A DNA stretch of 13,041 nucleotides from an uncultured Coriobacteriaceae bacterium (lineage in GTDB: Bacteria > Actinomycetota > Coriobacteriia > Coriobacteriales > Eggerthellaceae), in NCBI GenBank assembly GCA_900552365.1, contig URZP01000038.1:1-13041 (forward strand), written 5' to 3'. Both the position numbers and the translations under genes were made by a program. The notes below the pieces were generated by a model. That model saw nothing but the letters and a program-made list of their open reading frames with translations. It was not told where the DNA came from and ran no database searches. Below are positions 1-7,208 of this stretch, piece after piece. How positions within the stretch are numbered: the stretch's first letter is position 1; every line of letters starts with the position of its first letter.

Positions 1-224
1 CGATCGCTGACTCGCTGGCGAAGGAGCGCGGTGTGGAGAAGATGTCGGCTCAGGCGGTTGGCGGAGCCTTTGGACACAATGAGATTTCCCTGATCATTCC
101 ATGCCATCGAGTGATCGGGGCAAACGGCAACCTAACGGGGTATGGTTCGGGGCTCAACAATAAGATCAAGCTTCTTCAACTTGAAGGCGTGGATGCAAGT
201 CGCTTTTTCCCTTCGAAGGGCTAA
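1..224 (+). CDS. ogt: Methylated-DNA--protein-cysteine methyltransferase, 3' end (partial)
   Basis: This is the C-terminal part of an O6-alkylguanine-DNA alkyltransferase, a suicide repair protein that moves an alkyl group from O6 of guanine to its own cysteine. The reading frame is open from base 3, so the gene starts outside the window; an in-frame GTG at 33 is internal, because the family resemblance continues upstream (IADSLAKERG). About 73 residues are visible. The active-site motif PCHRV is intact, preceded by the helix-turn-helix segment MSAQAVGGAFGHN and followed by the conserved LTGYGSG and KIKLLQLEG blocks. The end fits a normal family C-terminus. Ogt and AdaB cannot be told apart from this fragment, so the symbol is the general one. 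A hairpin terminator lies about 70 bases downstream. Confidence 0.93.
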   Translation, partial: IADSLAKERGVEKMSAQAVGGAFGHNEISLIIPCHRVIGANGNLTGYGSGLNNKIKLLQLEGVDASRFFPSKG

Positions 225-292
225 CGAATCGATTTTTGTTGTTTGCCATTAGGGTCGAACAGAGCGGCCTGTGCATACCTAATGCAAATGAT

Positions 293-316
293 TAGAGCCA
301 CCGTGAGGTGGCTCTA
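293..316. terminator. Hairpin terminator between convergent genes
   Basis: A perfect 10-bp stem (TAGAGCCACC, 293-302, with GGTGGCTCTA, 307-316) closes a GTGA loop. It sits between the end of the alkyltransferase gene (224) and the end of the minus-strand surface protein gene (345), so it can serve both. Neither side has a long U tract: the minus-strand side reads ATCATTTGCATT and the plus-strand side TTGCTTG. I see nothing else in the 225-344 gap. Confidence 0.7.
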
Positions 317-344
317 TTGCTTGTATGATGCGGGAACAGCCTGA

Positions 345-2238
345 TTACCGGTTGAATTGCTTCCTCTTGGAGATAACCGCTACGGCCAGAGCGCAGCAGG
401 CGATCAGCAGAGAGGCGATGACAAGTGGGCTCGTTGTATCGCCCGTCGCGGGGATGACGTTTGCGGCGTTGGGTGCATCGACGTTATCTGTTGCATCCTT
501 GTCACCGTCGTTGTTGTCGGCATTGTCCTTGTTGGATTGGTCATCGTTTTTGTCGTCAGGTTCTTTGTCACCAGCGTCGGGCTTCTGGTCGGTGTCGGTG
601 CCGCCAGGCTTTTGGTCGTCCTTGTCTGGCTTGTTGTCGCCAGGGTTGTCGGTGCCAGATTCGTCATCCTTGCCTGGCTTGTTAGGGTTGTCCCCGTCGG
701 GATTTGCGGCAGCGATCAAGCATGTTTTTTTGTCGCTAGCGGCGATGTCGGTGTATTCGGTGAACTCGTGTCGCTGCTCCTTGGTTTGCTCGGTGTAGCG
801 CAGGTCTTCGTCGTCGATATACCAGCCATCGATTTTTTTGCCGGTGACATCATCTGGCTCGCCCTGGTAGAGGGAGTCCGTGGTCTGAGCCGACTGCAGC
901 TTCAGGGGCGAGTTGTCCAGGTAGATGTCGGATGCCGCTTTGTCGGCAGTGTTGTTGCATAGTTTGGTGTTGGTAACAACGGTGCCAGCATTCTGGCCGG
1001 AATTCGATTCCGCAGCGAATCCTCCGCCGTAGGTGGTGGCATGGTTGCCCGTAATGACACAATGGTCGATAGTGAGGTTGGTGAAGCTGCCATACGACGT
1101 CACGCCTGCGCCCAACGGCGCCGCTGTTCCCTGTTATCGAGCAAGATCGGATTTCCGCTTTAGCGGGTGATGCGAGCATCACCGCAAGCACGCCGGCTCC
1201 GTAGCCTTCATTTTGGTTTGCAGTGTTGTTGTTGATCGTTGCATTCTTTATGAACAGGCCGGGCTTTTCCGCCGCGCTCACGCTTGGGGTGTCAGCGCAA
1301 AGGCCATATGCTGCAGCGTAGAAGTACGCAGAGGCAAATACACCCGCGCCGTCATTTGCTTGATTGCTACAAATGGTTCCGCCGAGGATTTGCGCTGAAC
1401 TCGCGAGATTACCCCATCCTCCATTTATGATTTCTTCAATTGAGGCGACGACGGCAATACCGCCTCCCATTTCGTTGGCTTTGTTGTTGGTGATTGCTCC
1501 ACCGTTCATGACGAACGAGGATCCGCCTGAAACGTAAACGCCGCCACCGGTGGAAGTGATGATTCGGGAATCCATCCCGTAATCTGCGGCTCTAAAGCTT
1601 GACGTGGCAAAACAATTGGTGATTTTGCCGCCGTCCATGATGAACGAGCCGCCGTAGATCACTGCAACGCCTCCGCCGTAGCATATGGATCCGCCAGTGA
1701 TGCCGCAGTTGTCTATGGCTCCGCCGTACATGTGGAATTCGCCGCCCTGCACGGTCACGCCGCCGCCGAAGTAGTTGTCGCCTTTGCGGTCGGCAACGGT
1801 GACACCGGGATACATGTTGCAGGAGCCTTGAATGTACAGCAGTCCGGGCACGTCGTTACCTTGTTCGTTTCCGCCGCTGATTTTCAGGATGTCGCTGCCA
1901 TCTTTTGCGCCTAAGTTCAGCTGCGAGCCAGGTTGTATGAAAAGGGAGCCGAACCCGCCAAGGGTGATTGTGTGGCCGTTACCAAGGATGGTTGTCGGGC
2001 GCGAGTTATTGAAAGAGGCGCCCCCGCTTTCAATGTCGTTAGTAAGGCGGATAGTGTATTCACCGCTTGTTGCGGCGTTGGCGGTGCTTATCGCATTGTT
2101 AAATTCCTGGCTATTGTTAACGTCGATTGTTGTGTGCTCTGCTGCGAAAGCGGTCTGGGGCGCCACCATGGCGCAGATTGCGAACACCGCGAAAAGGAGC
2201 AGCGTCTTGATTCGTTTCTTCGTCAACTCATTTTCCAT
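345..2238 (-). pseudogene. Sortase-anchored beta-helix surface protein, interrupted by a frameshift
   Basis: This gene encodes a secreted, wall-anchored surface protein, probably an adhesin-like parallel beta-helix. The ATG at 2238 is preferred over an upstream TTG (2307) because it gives a classic signal peptide: ENELTKKRIK, a hydrophobic core, and AFA before AEH at about residue 32. The body repeats short rungs such as GGGV, MYGGAIDNC, MDGGKITNC and MNGGAITNN, typical of right-handed beta-helix or Pmp-like proteins. A proline/aspartate/lysine/asparagine-rich spacer follows, then IPATGD, a hydrophobic segment and KRKQFNR: an LPXTG-like sorting signal. The frame breaks at about residue 375. 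The upstream frame runs on to 850 with nonsense sequence, while the rest of the beta-helix continues in another frame ending at 345. Removing one G from the GGG at 1111-1113 restores 630 codons. It may be a true pseudogene, a variable locus or a sequencing error. Confidence 0.85.
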
Positions 2239-2310
2239 TCTCGTCAAAAATCGAACAGGGCAGTTTGAATAGTCGGTAATTGATTCAAAAGGGGTGAATA
2301 TGCTCAATGA

Positions 2311-2338
2311 ATACTATCAGACACATAACGAAGCCCAA
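2311..2338 (-). promoter_or_regulatory. Possible promoter of the surface protein gene
   Basis: On the minus strand TTGGGC (2338-2333) lies 16 bp ahead of TAGTAT (2316-2311). A TG dinucleotide just before the -10 box gives an extended -10 (TGATAGTAT). The predicted start would leave a leader of about 65 nt before the ATG at 2238. The match is partial (three of six bases at -35, four of six at -10), so this is tentative. The rest of the 150-base gap before the UvrA-like gene shows no clear signal. Confidence 0.3.
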
Positions 2339-2388
2339 ACTAACAAAATCCCCAATCGTTCTGTTTCTTCGAAAACTGTTATCTTTCG

Positions 2389-4890
2389 CTAAATCTCAAG
2401 GTAGCGACCGGTGATGCTGTTGGGGTTGGCGGCAATTTCAGCGGGCGTGCCGCATGCCACTACGCGACCGCCGTTGCTTCCGCCGTGCGGACCCATGTCG
2501 ATGACGTAATCGGCGTTCGCAATGAAATCCAGATCGTGTTCGATGACCACGACGGTGGCACCTTGCTCGACAAGCCTTTGGAACACAGCCAGAAGCGTTT
2601 CGACGTCGCGCGGGTGCAAGCCGATGGTGGGCTCATCGAACACGAACACGGCGTCTTCCTGTCCGCGACCCATCTCGCTTGCAAGCTTCAGACGCTGCGC
2701 TTCGCCGCCCGAAAGCGCGGGTGTGGCTTCACCTAGGGTAAGGTAGCCCAGTCCCAAATCGTGAAGCGTCTGCAACTTTTCGTGCGCCTTCTTCACGTCG
2801 GCCACGTGTGGCAGCGCTTCGTCAACCGAAAGGGACAGCAGCTCGGGAAGGCTGAGCGCTCGGTTTGCCGGCTTGCCCTTTTCGGGGCGACGAATCTTGG
2901 TGGCCGCATCGCCGTAGCGCGACCCGCGGCAATCGGGGCATGCGATGTCCACGTCGGGCAGGAACTGAACGTCAAGTGAGATCTGCCCTGTGCCGTCGCA
3001 GGTGGGACAGCGCAGGCTTCCCGTGTTGTACGAGAAATCTCCCATTTTTAGGCCCGCAGCCACAGCGTCTTCGGTGCGCGCGTAAGAACGGCGCAGGATG
3101 TCAAGCACGTCTGAATACGTTGCCACCGTCGATCGCACGTTGATGCCAATGGGCGTGGCGTCAATAAGGTTCACGCGCTGGATGCCGTCGGCCTGAATGT
3201 TGGTTACGTGTGTGGGCGGCGTCTCTCCGGCGGCCTGCGCAGCAAGCGCGGGGATAAGCGTCTCAAGAACCAAGGTGGTCTTGCCCGAACCCGACACGCC
3301 GGTGACGGCGATCAGGCGCCCTTTCGGGATGTCGATGGAAAGTGGCTTCACGGTATGCAGGCCGTTTGATTCCAGATGAATGCGTCCAAGATCGAACATC
3401 TTTTCAGGTTGTACGTGCGGGCGGGTGGACACGTGCGCAGCGCCCGAAAGATAGGGTCCGATGATCGACGCCTCATTTGCGCCCACTTCGTCTATCGTCC
3501 CTTGCGAAACCACCGTGCCGCCGTTTGCACCGGCAGCCGGTCCCATTTCTACAAGGTAGTCGGCGGCGCGCAGGATGCGCGTGTCATGATCGACCATCAC
3601 CACCGAATTGCCGTCGGCGATAAGGTCGCGCATCACGCCAAGAAGGCCGTCAATATTAGCGGGGTGCAACCCAATGGAAGGCTCGTCCATAACGTACAGC
3701 ACGCCCGTGGTACGGTTGCGAACCGAACGGGCAAGCTGCACGCGCTGGCGTTCACCCGTTGAAAGCGTCGATCCCGCGCGGTCGAGCGAAAGATATCCCA
3801 GCCCCAGCTCCAACAAGCGCTTTGCGGTGCTTTGGAACGATTCGCAAATCGATTTCGCCATGGGGCGCATTTCTTCGGGCAGGCTTGCCGGCACGCCTGC
3901 AACCCATTCAACTGCCTGATCAAGCGTCATCTCCGTTGCTTGCGCCAAGTTGATTCCGCGCACCAGCGGTCCACGCGCGGCTTCCGACAGGCGCGTTCCA
4001 TGACAATCGGGGCAGGGACCTTCGGTTAGGTACTTCGCAACGCGGCGCAGGCCCTTTTCGTCTTTTGCCTTGGAAAGCGCGTTCTCGACGGTGCGCACCG
4101 CGTTGTAGTACGTGAAGTCAAGTTCTGCGAAATCGTCGCCTTTCTTGGCCTTGTATAGGATGTGCTTCTTTTCGGCGGGGCCGTTGAACACGATGTCGCG
4201 CTCTTCGGCGGTCAATTCGGAAAACGGCACATTGGTGCGCACGCCCATGGCGCCGCACACCTGTTTCATCAGGTCCCACATCAGCGAGCCCCACACCACC
4301 ACGGCGCCTTCGTCGATGGTCTTGCTTTCGTCGGGGACCAGCGCGGCGCGGTTGACCGTGCGGGCAATGCCCGTTCCGCTGCAGGTGGGGCAGGCTCCTT
4401 CGCTGTTGAAGGCAAGCTGTTCGGCCCCCGGGCCAAAGAACTCGGTGTTGCAGTAGGGGCAGGGGGTTGGCAGCTCGGCCGCCACGTTAAGGGTGGGTGG
4501 GACGTGCTTGCCGCAGTTGGGGCACACGTGGCTGCCCACGCGCGAGAACAGAAGGCGCAAGCTGTTCAGCAGCTCGCTTGAAGTGCCGAACGTGGAGCGG
4601 ACGCCGGGAACGGCGGGACGCTGATGAAGCGCCAGGGCGGCGGGAACGTAGCGCACGTCGTCGACGGTTGCCTTGCCTGCCTGCGAGATGCGTCGACGCG
4701 TGTAGGTGGAAAGAGCCTCAAGGTAGCGGCGCGACCCTTCGGCATACAGCACGCCAAGTGCCAGCGAGCTTTTGCCCGACCCGGAAACGCCTGCGATTCC
4801 CACAAGCTTGCCTAGAGGGATGTCGACGCTTACGTTCTTCAGATTGTGCACGCGTGCTCCGCGCACCTCGATATGATCGATGCTGTGCAT
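2389..4890 (-). CDS. UvrA-family ATPase lacking the UvrB-binding domain (UvrA2-like paralogue)
   Basis: This is an excinuclease ABC subunit A paralogue, a tandem ABC ATPase that binds damaged DNA. The start at 4890 gives MHSIDHIEVRGARVHNLKNV, the usual UvrA N-terminus, and is preceded by AAGGAAACC-ATG; the frame open to 4986 is not needed. The 833-residue product has Walker A GVSGSGKSS (34-42), signature LSTGE (376-380) and Walker B VMDEPSIGLH in the first half. The second half has Walker A GVSGSGKTT (531-539), signature LSGGE (726-730) and Walker B VFDEPTIGLH. Cysteine pairs lie at 123/126, 144/147, 167/170, 293/296, 628/631 and 651/654. Between C126 and C144 there are only 17 residues, where canonical UvrA (about 940 residues) carries the UvrB-interacting domain of about 130. 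This resembles UvrA2/DrrC-type paralogues linked to tolerance of DNA-binding drugs. The ligand and role here are unknown, and repair together with UvrB looks unlikely. The first signature has T in place of the usual G. Confidence 0.93.
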   Translation of the reverse strand: MHSIDHIEVRGARVHNLKNVSVDIPLGKLVGIAGVSGSGKSSLALGVLYAEGSRRYLEALSTYTRRRISQAGKATVDDVRYVPAALALHQRPAVPGVRSTFGTSSELLNSLRLLFSRVGSHVCPNCGKHVPPTLNVAAELPTPCPYCNTEFFGPGAEQLAFNSEGACPTCSGTGIARTVNRAALVPDESKTIDEGAVVVWGSLMWDLMKQVCGAMGVRTNVPFSELTAEERDIVFNGPAEKKHILYKAKKGDDFAELDFTYYNAVRTVENALSKAKDEKGLRRVAKYLTEGPCPDCHGTRLSEAARGPLVRGINLAQATEMTLDQAVEWVAGVPASLPEEMRPMAKSICESFQSTAKRLLELGLGYLSLDRAGSTLSTGERQRVQLARSVRNRTTGVLYVMDEPSIGLHPANIDGLLGVMRDLIADGNSVVMVDHDTRILRAADYLVEMGPAAGANGGTVVSQGTIDEVGANEASIIGPYLSGAAHVSTRPHVQPEKMFDLGRIHLESNGLHTVKPLSIDIPKGRLIAVTGVSGSGKTTLVLETLIPALAAQAAGETPPTHVTNIQADGIQRVNLIDATPIGINVRSTVATYSDVLDILRRSYARTEDAVAAGLKMGDFSYNTGSLRCPTCDGTGQISLDVQFLPDVDIACPDCRGSRYGDAATKIRRPEKGKPANRALSLPELLSLSVDEALPHVADVKKAHEKLQTLHDLGLGYLTLGEATPALSGGEAQRLKLASEMGRGQEDAVFVFDEPTIGLHPRDVETLLAVFQRLVEQGATVVVIEHDLDFIANADYVIDMGPHGGSNGGRVVACGTPAEIAANPNSITGRYLEI

Positions 4891-4926
4891 GGTTTCCTTA
4901 GGAATCCGGGCCGATTGTTCCCTTAG

Positions 4927-4935
4927 ATTATGCCA
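4927..4935 (-). promoter_or_regulatory. Extended -10 promoter of the UvrA-like gene
   Basis: The minus strand reads TGGCATAAT, an extended -10 (TG-N-CATAAT, five of six bases matching the consensus). It lies 36 bp before the ATG at 4890, giving a predicted leader of about 30 nt that carries the AAGGA ribosome binding site. No good -35 box is seen 16-18 bp upstream, as is common for extended -10 promoters. Confidence 0.5.
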
Positions 4936-4992
4936 TGCATCGCACGGCGGGATGTCCCGCGCGTCGTTCGGACGGGGAAAGCGCACAGCGAA

Positions 4993-5030
4993 GGACCGGC
5001 CTCGGGTGAGCTGCGTCCCGAAACCGGCCC
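4993..5030 (-). terminator. Long hairpin terminator after the lipoprotein gene
   Basis: A 14-bp stem is formed by 4993-5006 (GGACCGGCCTCGGG) and 5017-5030 (CCCGAAACCGGCCC) around a 10-base loop. On the minus-strand RNA every position pairs when three G-U pairs are allowed. It lies 21 bases past the lipoprotein stop codon and before the UvrA-like promoter. No strong U tract follows, as in many high-GC Gram-positive terminators. Confidence 0.65.
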
Positions 5031-5051
5031 GTTCGTGGAGGTGCTTGTCAC

Positions 5052-6071
5052 TTACTTCAAAGTAAGGCCTTCAAGCATAGGCAGTGCGTCGTCCCAGTTC
5101 AGCTTGCGATGAATCTGCACGCGCACGGTTTTGCCGTTAGGCGCCGATGCGAACATCGTATAGGTGTTGTCGGGGGCCTTCAGGCGAAGCCACGTAGTGC
5201 CCTTGATGTCCACCTGATCGGTGGCAATATCCTTGCCTTCGTAGGTCTTCTGCAAGCTGGCGATTTCCTCTTCGGGCGAGCGCGGGAACACGTCTACCTT
5301 GAAAGAGCTGTCGGTGCCCTCCTGATAGAATCTGGCTTTCTGCTCCTTGGCGCTTCCGCTGTCAAGGACGAATCCTTCAGTGGCTTCAATCTTGAAGGAT
5401 GCGCAATCAACGCCAGTAGTGGATTCGGTCGCTTTGGAGTCGTCGGCTTCGGCCGCGATGGCCTTGTACTCTTCCGTCTCGGTACCAGTGGTGTCAAAGC
5501 GCATCACTGCGGGGTTTTGACCAACGTGGTACTGGCTGTCGATGTTGACGGTGATAGGACCGTAATAAGGAGCCTTCGGAACCCAGAAGTAAACGAACTC
5601 CACCGATTCACCAGCCGGAATGTCCGGTCGATCGTTTCCGTACTTGGCGCCTTCGTACAGCTCTTCGGGGATGTTGCTGGTGGTGTATTCAAGCACGGCG
5701 GCCTTGCTGGAGCGGAAGATCTCGTCGCCGGCTTCAAGCTCGCCCTGCGCGGCCTTAACGCTGAAACCCGTGAACTTCAAGGGCTTGTCGCCGTTGTTGG
5801 TGATCTTCAGGCGAAGGTAGAAACCGTCCTTCTTGGCCTTATCGCCAGCGTAGAACGTGCCGTCAGCTACGGATTCGAAGGTGTTGCCGTCGATCTCGAC
5901 CGACTGCGACTGGTACGCGGGTTGCGCTGATGCCGCAGCGCTGCTGGATCCGCTTTGCGTTGCATCAGTCGCACCGCCGCCACCGCAGCCGACCATCGTG
6001 CAGGCGAGCATGGCCGAAAAGGCCACGGTTGGTACTCCTATAAGCACCTTTTTGGTAATCGGGTTCACCAT
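5052..6071 (-). CDS. Extracellular lipoprotein of unknown function
   Basis: This is a 339-residue membrane-anchored lipoprotein. A positively charged N-terminus (NPITKK) and a hydrophobic stretch lead to a lipobox ending MVGC, with C29 followed by GGGG and then a Ser/Ala/Gln-rich linker (to about residue 55). That is typical of Gram-positive lipoproteins; MLAC at C24 is a less likely cleavage site. A first domain (about 57-200) with FYLRLKITNNGDKPLKF and PAGESVEFVYFWVP resembles Ig-like extracellular domains of the DUF4352/DUF5067 style. That assignment is by look, not by search. The C-terminal part (about 220-339) holds TWLRLKAP and a basic end. The ATG at 6071 is preferred over a GTG at 6080 because GAAAGGAAG (6088-6080) is correctly spaced only for the ATG. 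The gene stands alone, closed by a long hairpin, behind an unusually structured leader. Confidence 0.85.
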   Translation of the reverse strand: MVNPITKKVLIGVPTVAFSAMLACTMVGCGGGGATDATQSGSSSAAASAQPAYQSQSVEIDGNTFESVADGTFYAGDKAKKDGFYLRLKITNNGDKPLKFTGFSVKAAQGELEAGDEIFRSSKAAVLEYTTSNIPEELYEGAKYGNDRPDIPAGESVEFVYFWVPKAPYYGPITVNIDSQYHVGQNPAVMRFDTTGTETEEYKAIAAEADDSKATESTTGVDCASFKIEATEGFVLDSGSAKEQKARFYQEGTDSSFKVDVFPRSPEEEIASLQKTYEGKDIATDQVDIKGTTWLRLKAPDNTYTMFASAPNGKTVRVQIHRKLNWDDALPMLEGLTLK

Positions 6072-6260
6072 GTCGACCACTTCCTTTCATCTTGCTGCTT
6101 GTAGCTTTTACGTCTATCTGCATTGTGAAAGGAAGGGCTCCTTCTGCGAAGAACCCGGCGGCTTAGATCGAACGAGAGATGGGGTCCCACGGTCTAAAAG
6201 ACAAGCGTGCTTTGCGCCGTCGATTCCCTTATGTGGGACAAGAAGGAGGGGAATCGGAAA
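6072..6260 (-). promoter_or_regulatory. Structured 5' leader of the lipoprotein gene, candidate cis-regulatory RNA
   Basis: This stretch lies between the preceding terminator and the lipoprotein ATG and has dense, ordered complementarity on the minus strand. CGATTCCC (6256-6249) pairs perfectly with GGGAATCG (6228-6221). GTCCCAC in that hairpin's loop (6239-6233) pairs perfectly with GTGGGAC (6190-6184), giving a pseudoknot. CGGCG (6219-6215) can pair with CGCCG (6160-6156). A terminator-like hairpin (6156-6135) and an anti-Shine-Dalgarno element (6135-6126) follow. I could not assign a known riboswitch class, and no clear promoter was found for it: the terminator at 6261-6293 directly abuts its 5' side. 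A transcript start inside this region, or read-through, would limit which pairings can form. Confidence 0.5.
6080..6135 (-). promoter_or_regulatory. Shine-Dalgarno with perfect 10-base anti-SD partner
   Basis: The ribosome binding site of the lipoprotein gene, on the minus strand TGAAAGGAAG (6089-6080), is perfectly complementary to CTTCCTTTCA (6135-6126) 36 bases upstream. Pairing would hide the site. The anti-SD bases also overlap a competing small hairpin (GAAGG 6144-6140 with CCTTC 6136-6132), which would free the site. The two states exclude each other, as in translational switches. Confidence 0.5.
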
Positions 6261-6293
6261 GGGGGTGCGGAAGGTTCGATCTTCCGCACCCCC
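6261..6293 (-). terminator. Perfect 13-bp hairpin terminator
   Basis: GGGGGTGCGGAAG (6261-6273) and CTTCCGCACCCCC (6281-6293) form a perfect 13-bp stem with a 7-base loop. On the minus strand it is followed by TTTCC. It lies 34 bases past the stop of the 81-residue protein gene and is best read as that gene's terminator. Confidence 0.75.
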
Positions 6294-6327
6294 TGGGGAA
6301 GGCTGGGCGAGATTCGCGATGTCGCTG

Positions 6328-6573
6328 CTAGCGGCGACGCTCCTCGCGTTTGACTCGGTTTTCTTGCAAACGCTCCTTTGCTTCCTCGACGCTTTCTCCT
6401 TTGCGGGTAAGGAAGCGGTCTACAAAGGCGTCTTCGATTTTGGTGTAGGTGCCAGTCACGCCGTTCTCAATTTTGTTGTAGGTTCCTGTAACGGCGTCCT
6501 CGGTGGTTTGATATGCGCCAACAACTTTGTCGGCGATGTTCTCTGTAGCCTGAGCGATTTTCGACTTCGTCAT
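6328..6573 (-). CDS. Small amphipathic protein with three 11-residue repeats
   Basis: This is an 81-residue protein with no signal peptide or membrane segment. Its core is three tandem 11-residue units, VVGAYQTTEDA (17-27), VTGTYNKIENG (28-38) and VTGTYTKIEDA (39-49), followed by FVDRFLTRKGESVEEAKERL and a very basic tail. An 11-residue period is the hallmark of amphipathic helices that lie on membranes or fibrils, as in LEA-type proteins, synuclein and apolipoproteins. Similar short proteins with TYKKIED-type repeats occur in gut Firmicutes from memory, without a known function. The start at 6573 has a good ribosome binding site (GAAGGAG, about 7 bases away). The membrane protein gene lies 71 bases upstream on the same strand, so the two might be co-transcribed. 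A strong hairpin closes the gene. Confidence 0.85.
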   Translation of the reverse strand: MTKSKIAQATENIADKVVGAYQTTEDAVTGTYNKIENGVTGTYTKIEDAFVDRFLTRKGESVEEAKERLQENRVKREERRR

Positions 6574-6644
6574 GATGGTCTCCTTCGGTTTGATTCGTTT
6601 GGAATTTGAGCGGTTTGCGTTGTAAAGGCGTTGAATCTTGTTGC

Positions 6645-7130
6645 TTATGCGATCAGGAATTGCAGGAATGTTGGTAGGGCGAGGCTAGCGCTGCCGCCAA
6701 GAAGAACTCCCAAGCCCGCCAGTGCTGCGCCAACGACGGCAACGATACAGGTGATGCTAAGAACACGCTTGTCGAATGCGAGAGGCTCTTGGCTGCCCGA
6801 CAAGGCTCCCTTTAGAAGAAGCGTGCCGATAAGGGCAGGATAGGCAAGCCCTAAACACGCTGTGGTAATGCCCAAGCAAATCAAGAACGAGAAACCGGTG
6901 CCAATGTTCATGATGGCGCATAGGAAGCCGAGTGCTGCGGCAATGACGGCTCCGGGAATGCAGATATAGCCGATTCCCACTAAGCCCCAGGCGGCTGCCA
7001 AAAGAAGACATGAGATGACAAATCCAAGCAATCCGCTGTTAGCGGGTGCGATGTTTCTGATTCCGGCGGCGTTGGTTTGCGGGCGATCTTGGGTGCGAGC
7101 AGATTCGAAGTTGCCGCTTTGCGAGTTCAT
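6645..7130 (-). CDS. Small four-helix membrane protein, unknown function
   Basis: A 161-residue protein with a hydrophilic, presumably cytoplasmic N-terminus (about 30 residues, rich in Asn, Gln and Ser). Four hydrophobic segments follow, at roughly 33-53, 55-77, 79-108 and 123-146. The segments are rich in Gly, Ala, Leu and Cys, with no charged residue that would suggest a transporter. A short loop with FDKR separates the last two. Three in-frame ATGs are possible (7157, 7142, 7130). The one at 7130 is chosen because GGAG lies six bases ahead of it and the others have no ribosome binding site. I do not recognise the family; it looks loosely like small DUF1700-type membrane proteins. It precedes the 81-residue repeat protein by 71 bases. 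Confidence 0.75.
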   Translation of the reverse strand: MNSQSGNFESARTQDRPQTNAAGIRNIAPANSGLLGFVISCLLLAAAWGLVGIGYICIPGAVIAAALGFLCAIMNIGTGFSFLICLGITTACLGLAYPALIGTLLLKGALSGSQEPLAFDKRVLSITCIVAVVGAALAGLGVLLGGSASLALPTFLQFLIA

Positions 7131-7187
7131 CTTTGTCTCCATCACACTGGCGTTCATTGCTAATGATTGAAGATTAAAGGCGGATGA

Positions 7188-7208
7188 TAAACGCAAGGTA
7201 AACGCAAG
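7188..7208. repeat. Two direct repeats of TAAACGCAAG, 11-bp period
   Basis: TAAACGCAAG occurs at 7188-7197 and again at 7199-7208, exactly 11 bp apart. It lies about 60 bp upstream of the minus-strand membrane protein start (7130). Tandem sites at one helical turn are how OmpR/PhoB-type response regulators bind, so this may be an operator. No further copies were noticed. Confidence 0.4.

Noticed and set aside
325..798. Ser/Leu-rich plus-strand open frame
   Set aside because: It is the antisense shadow of the Asp/Asn/Lys/Pro-rich wall spacer of the surface protein.
1090..1140. Programmed ribosomal frameshift in the surface protein gene
   Set aside because: No slippery heptamer, stimulatory structure or rare-codon/stop context was seen, and the upstream frame runs on for about 90 codons. 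A plain indel is simpler.
6181..6260. Known riboswitch class (c-di-GMP-I or ZTP)
   Set aside because: CGCAAAGC and GCCGCCGGG recall parts of these motifs, but the required neighbouring stems and conserved bases are not in the right order. The leader is kept as unassigned.
6261..6293. tRNA T-arm, from GTTCGAT in a paired context
   Set aside because: The stem is 13 bp, with no anticodon or D arm around it. It is a terminator hairpin.
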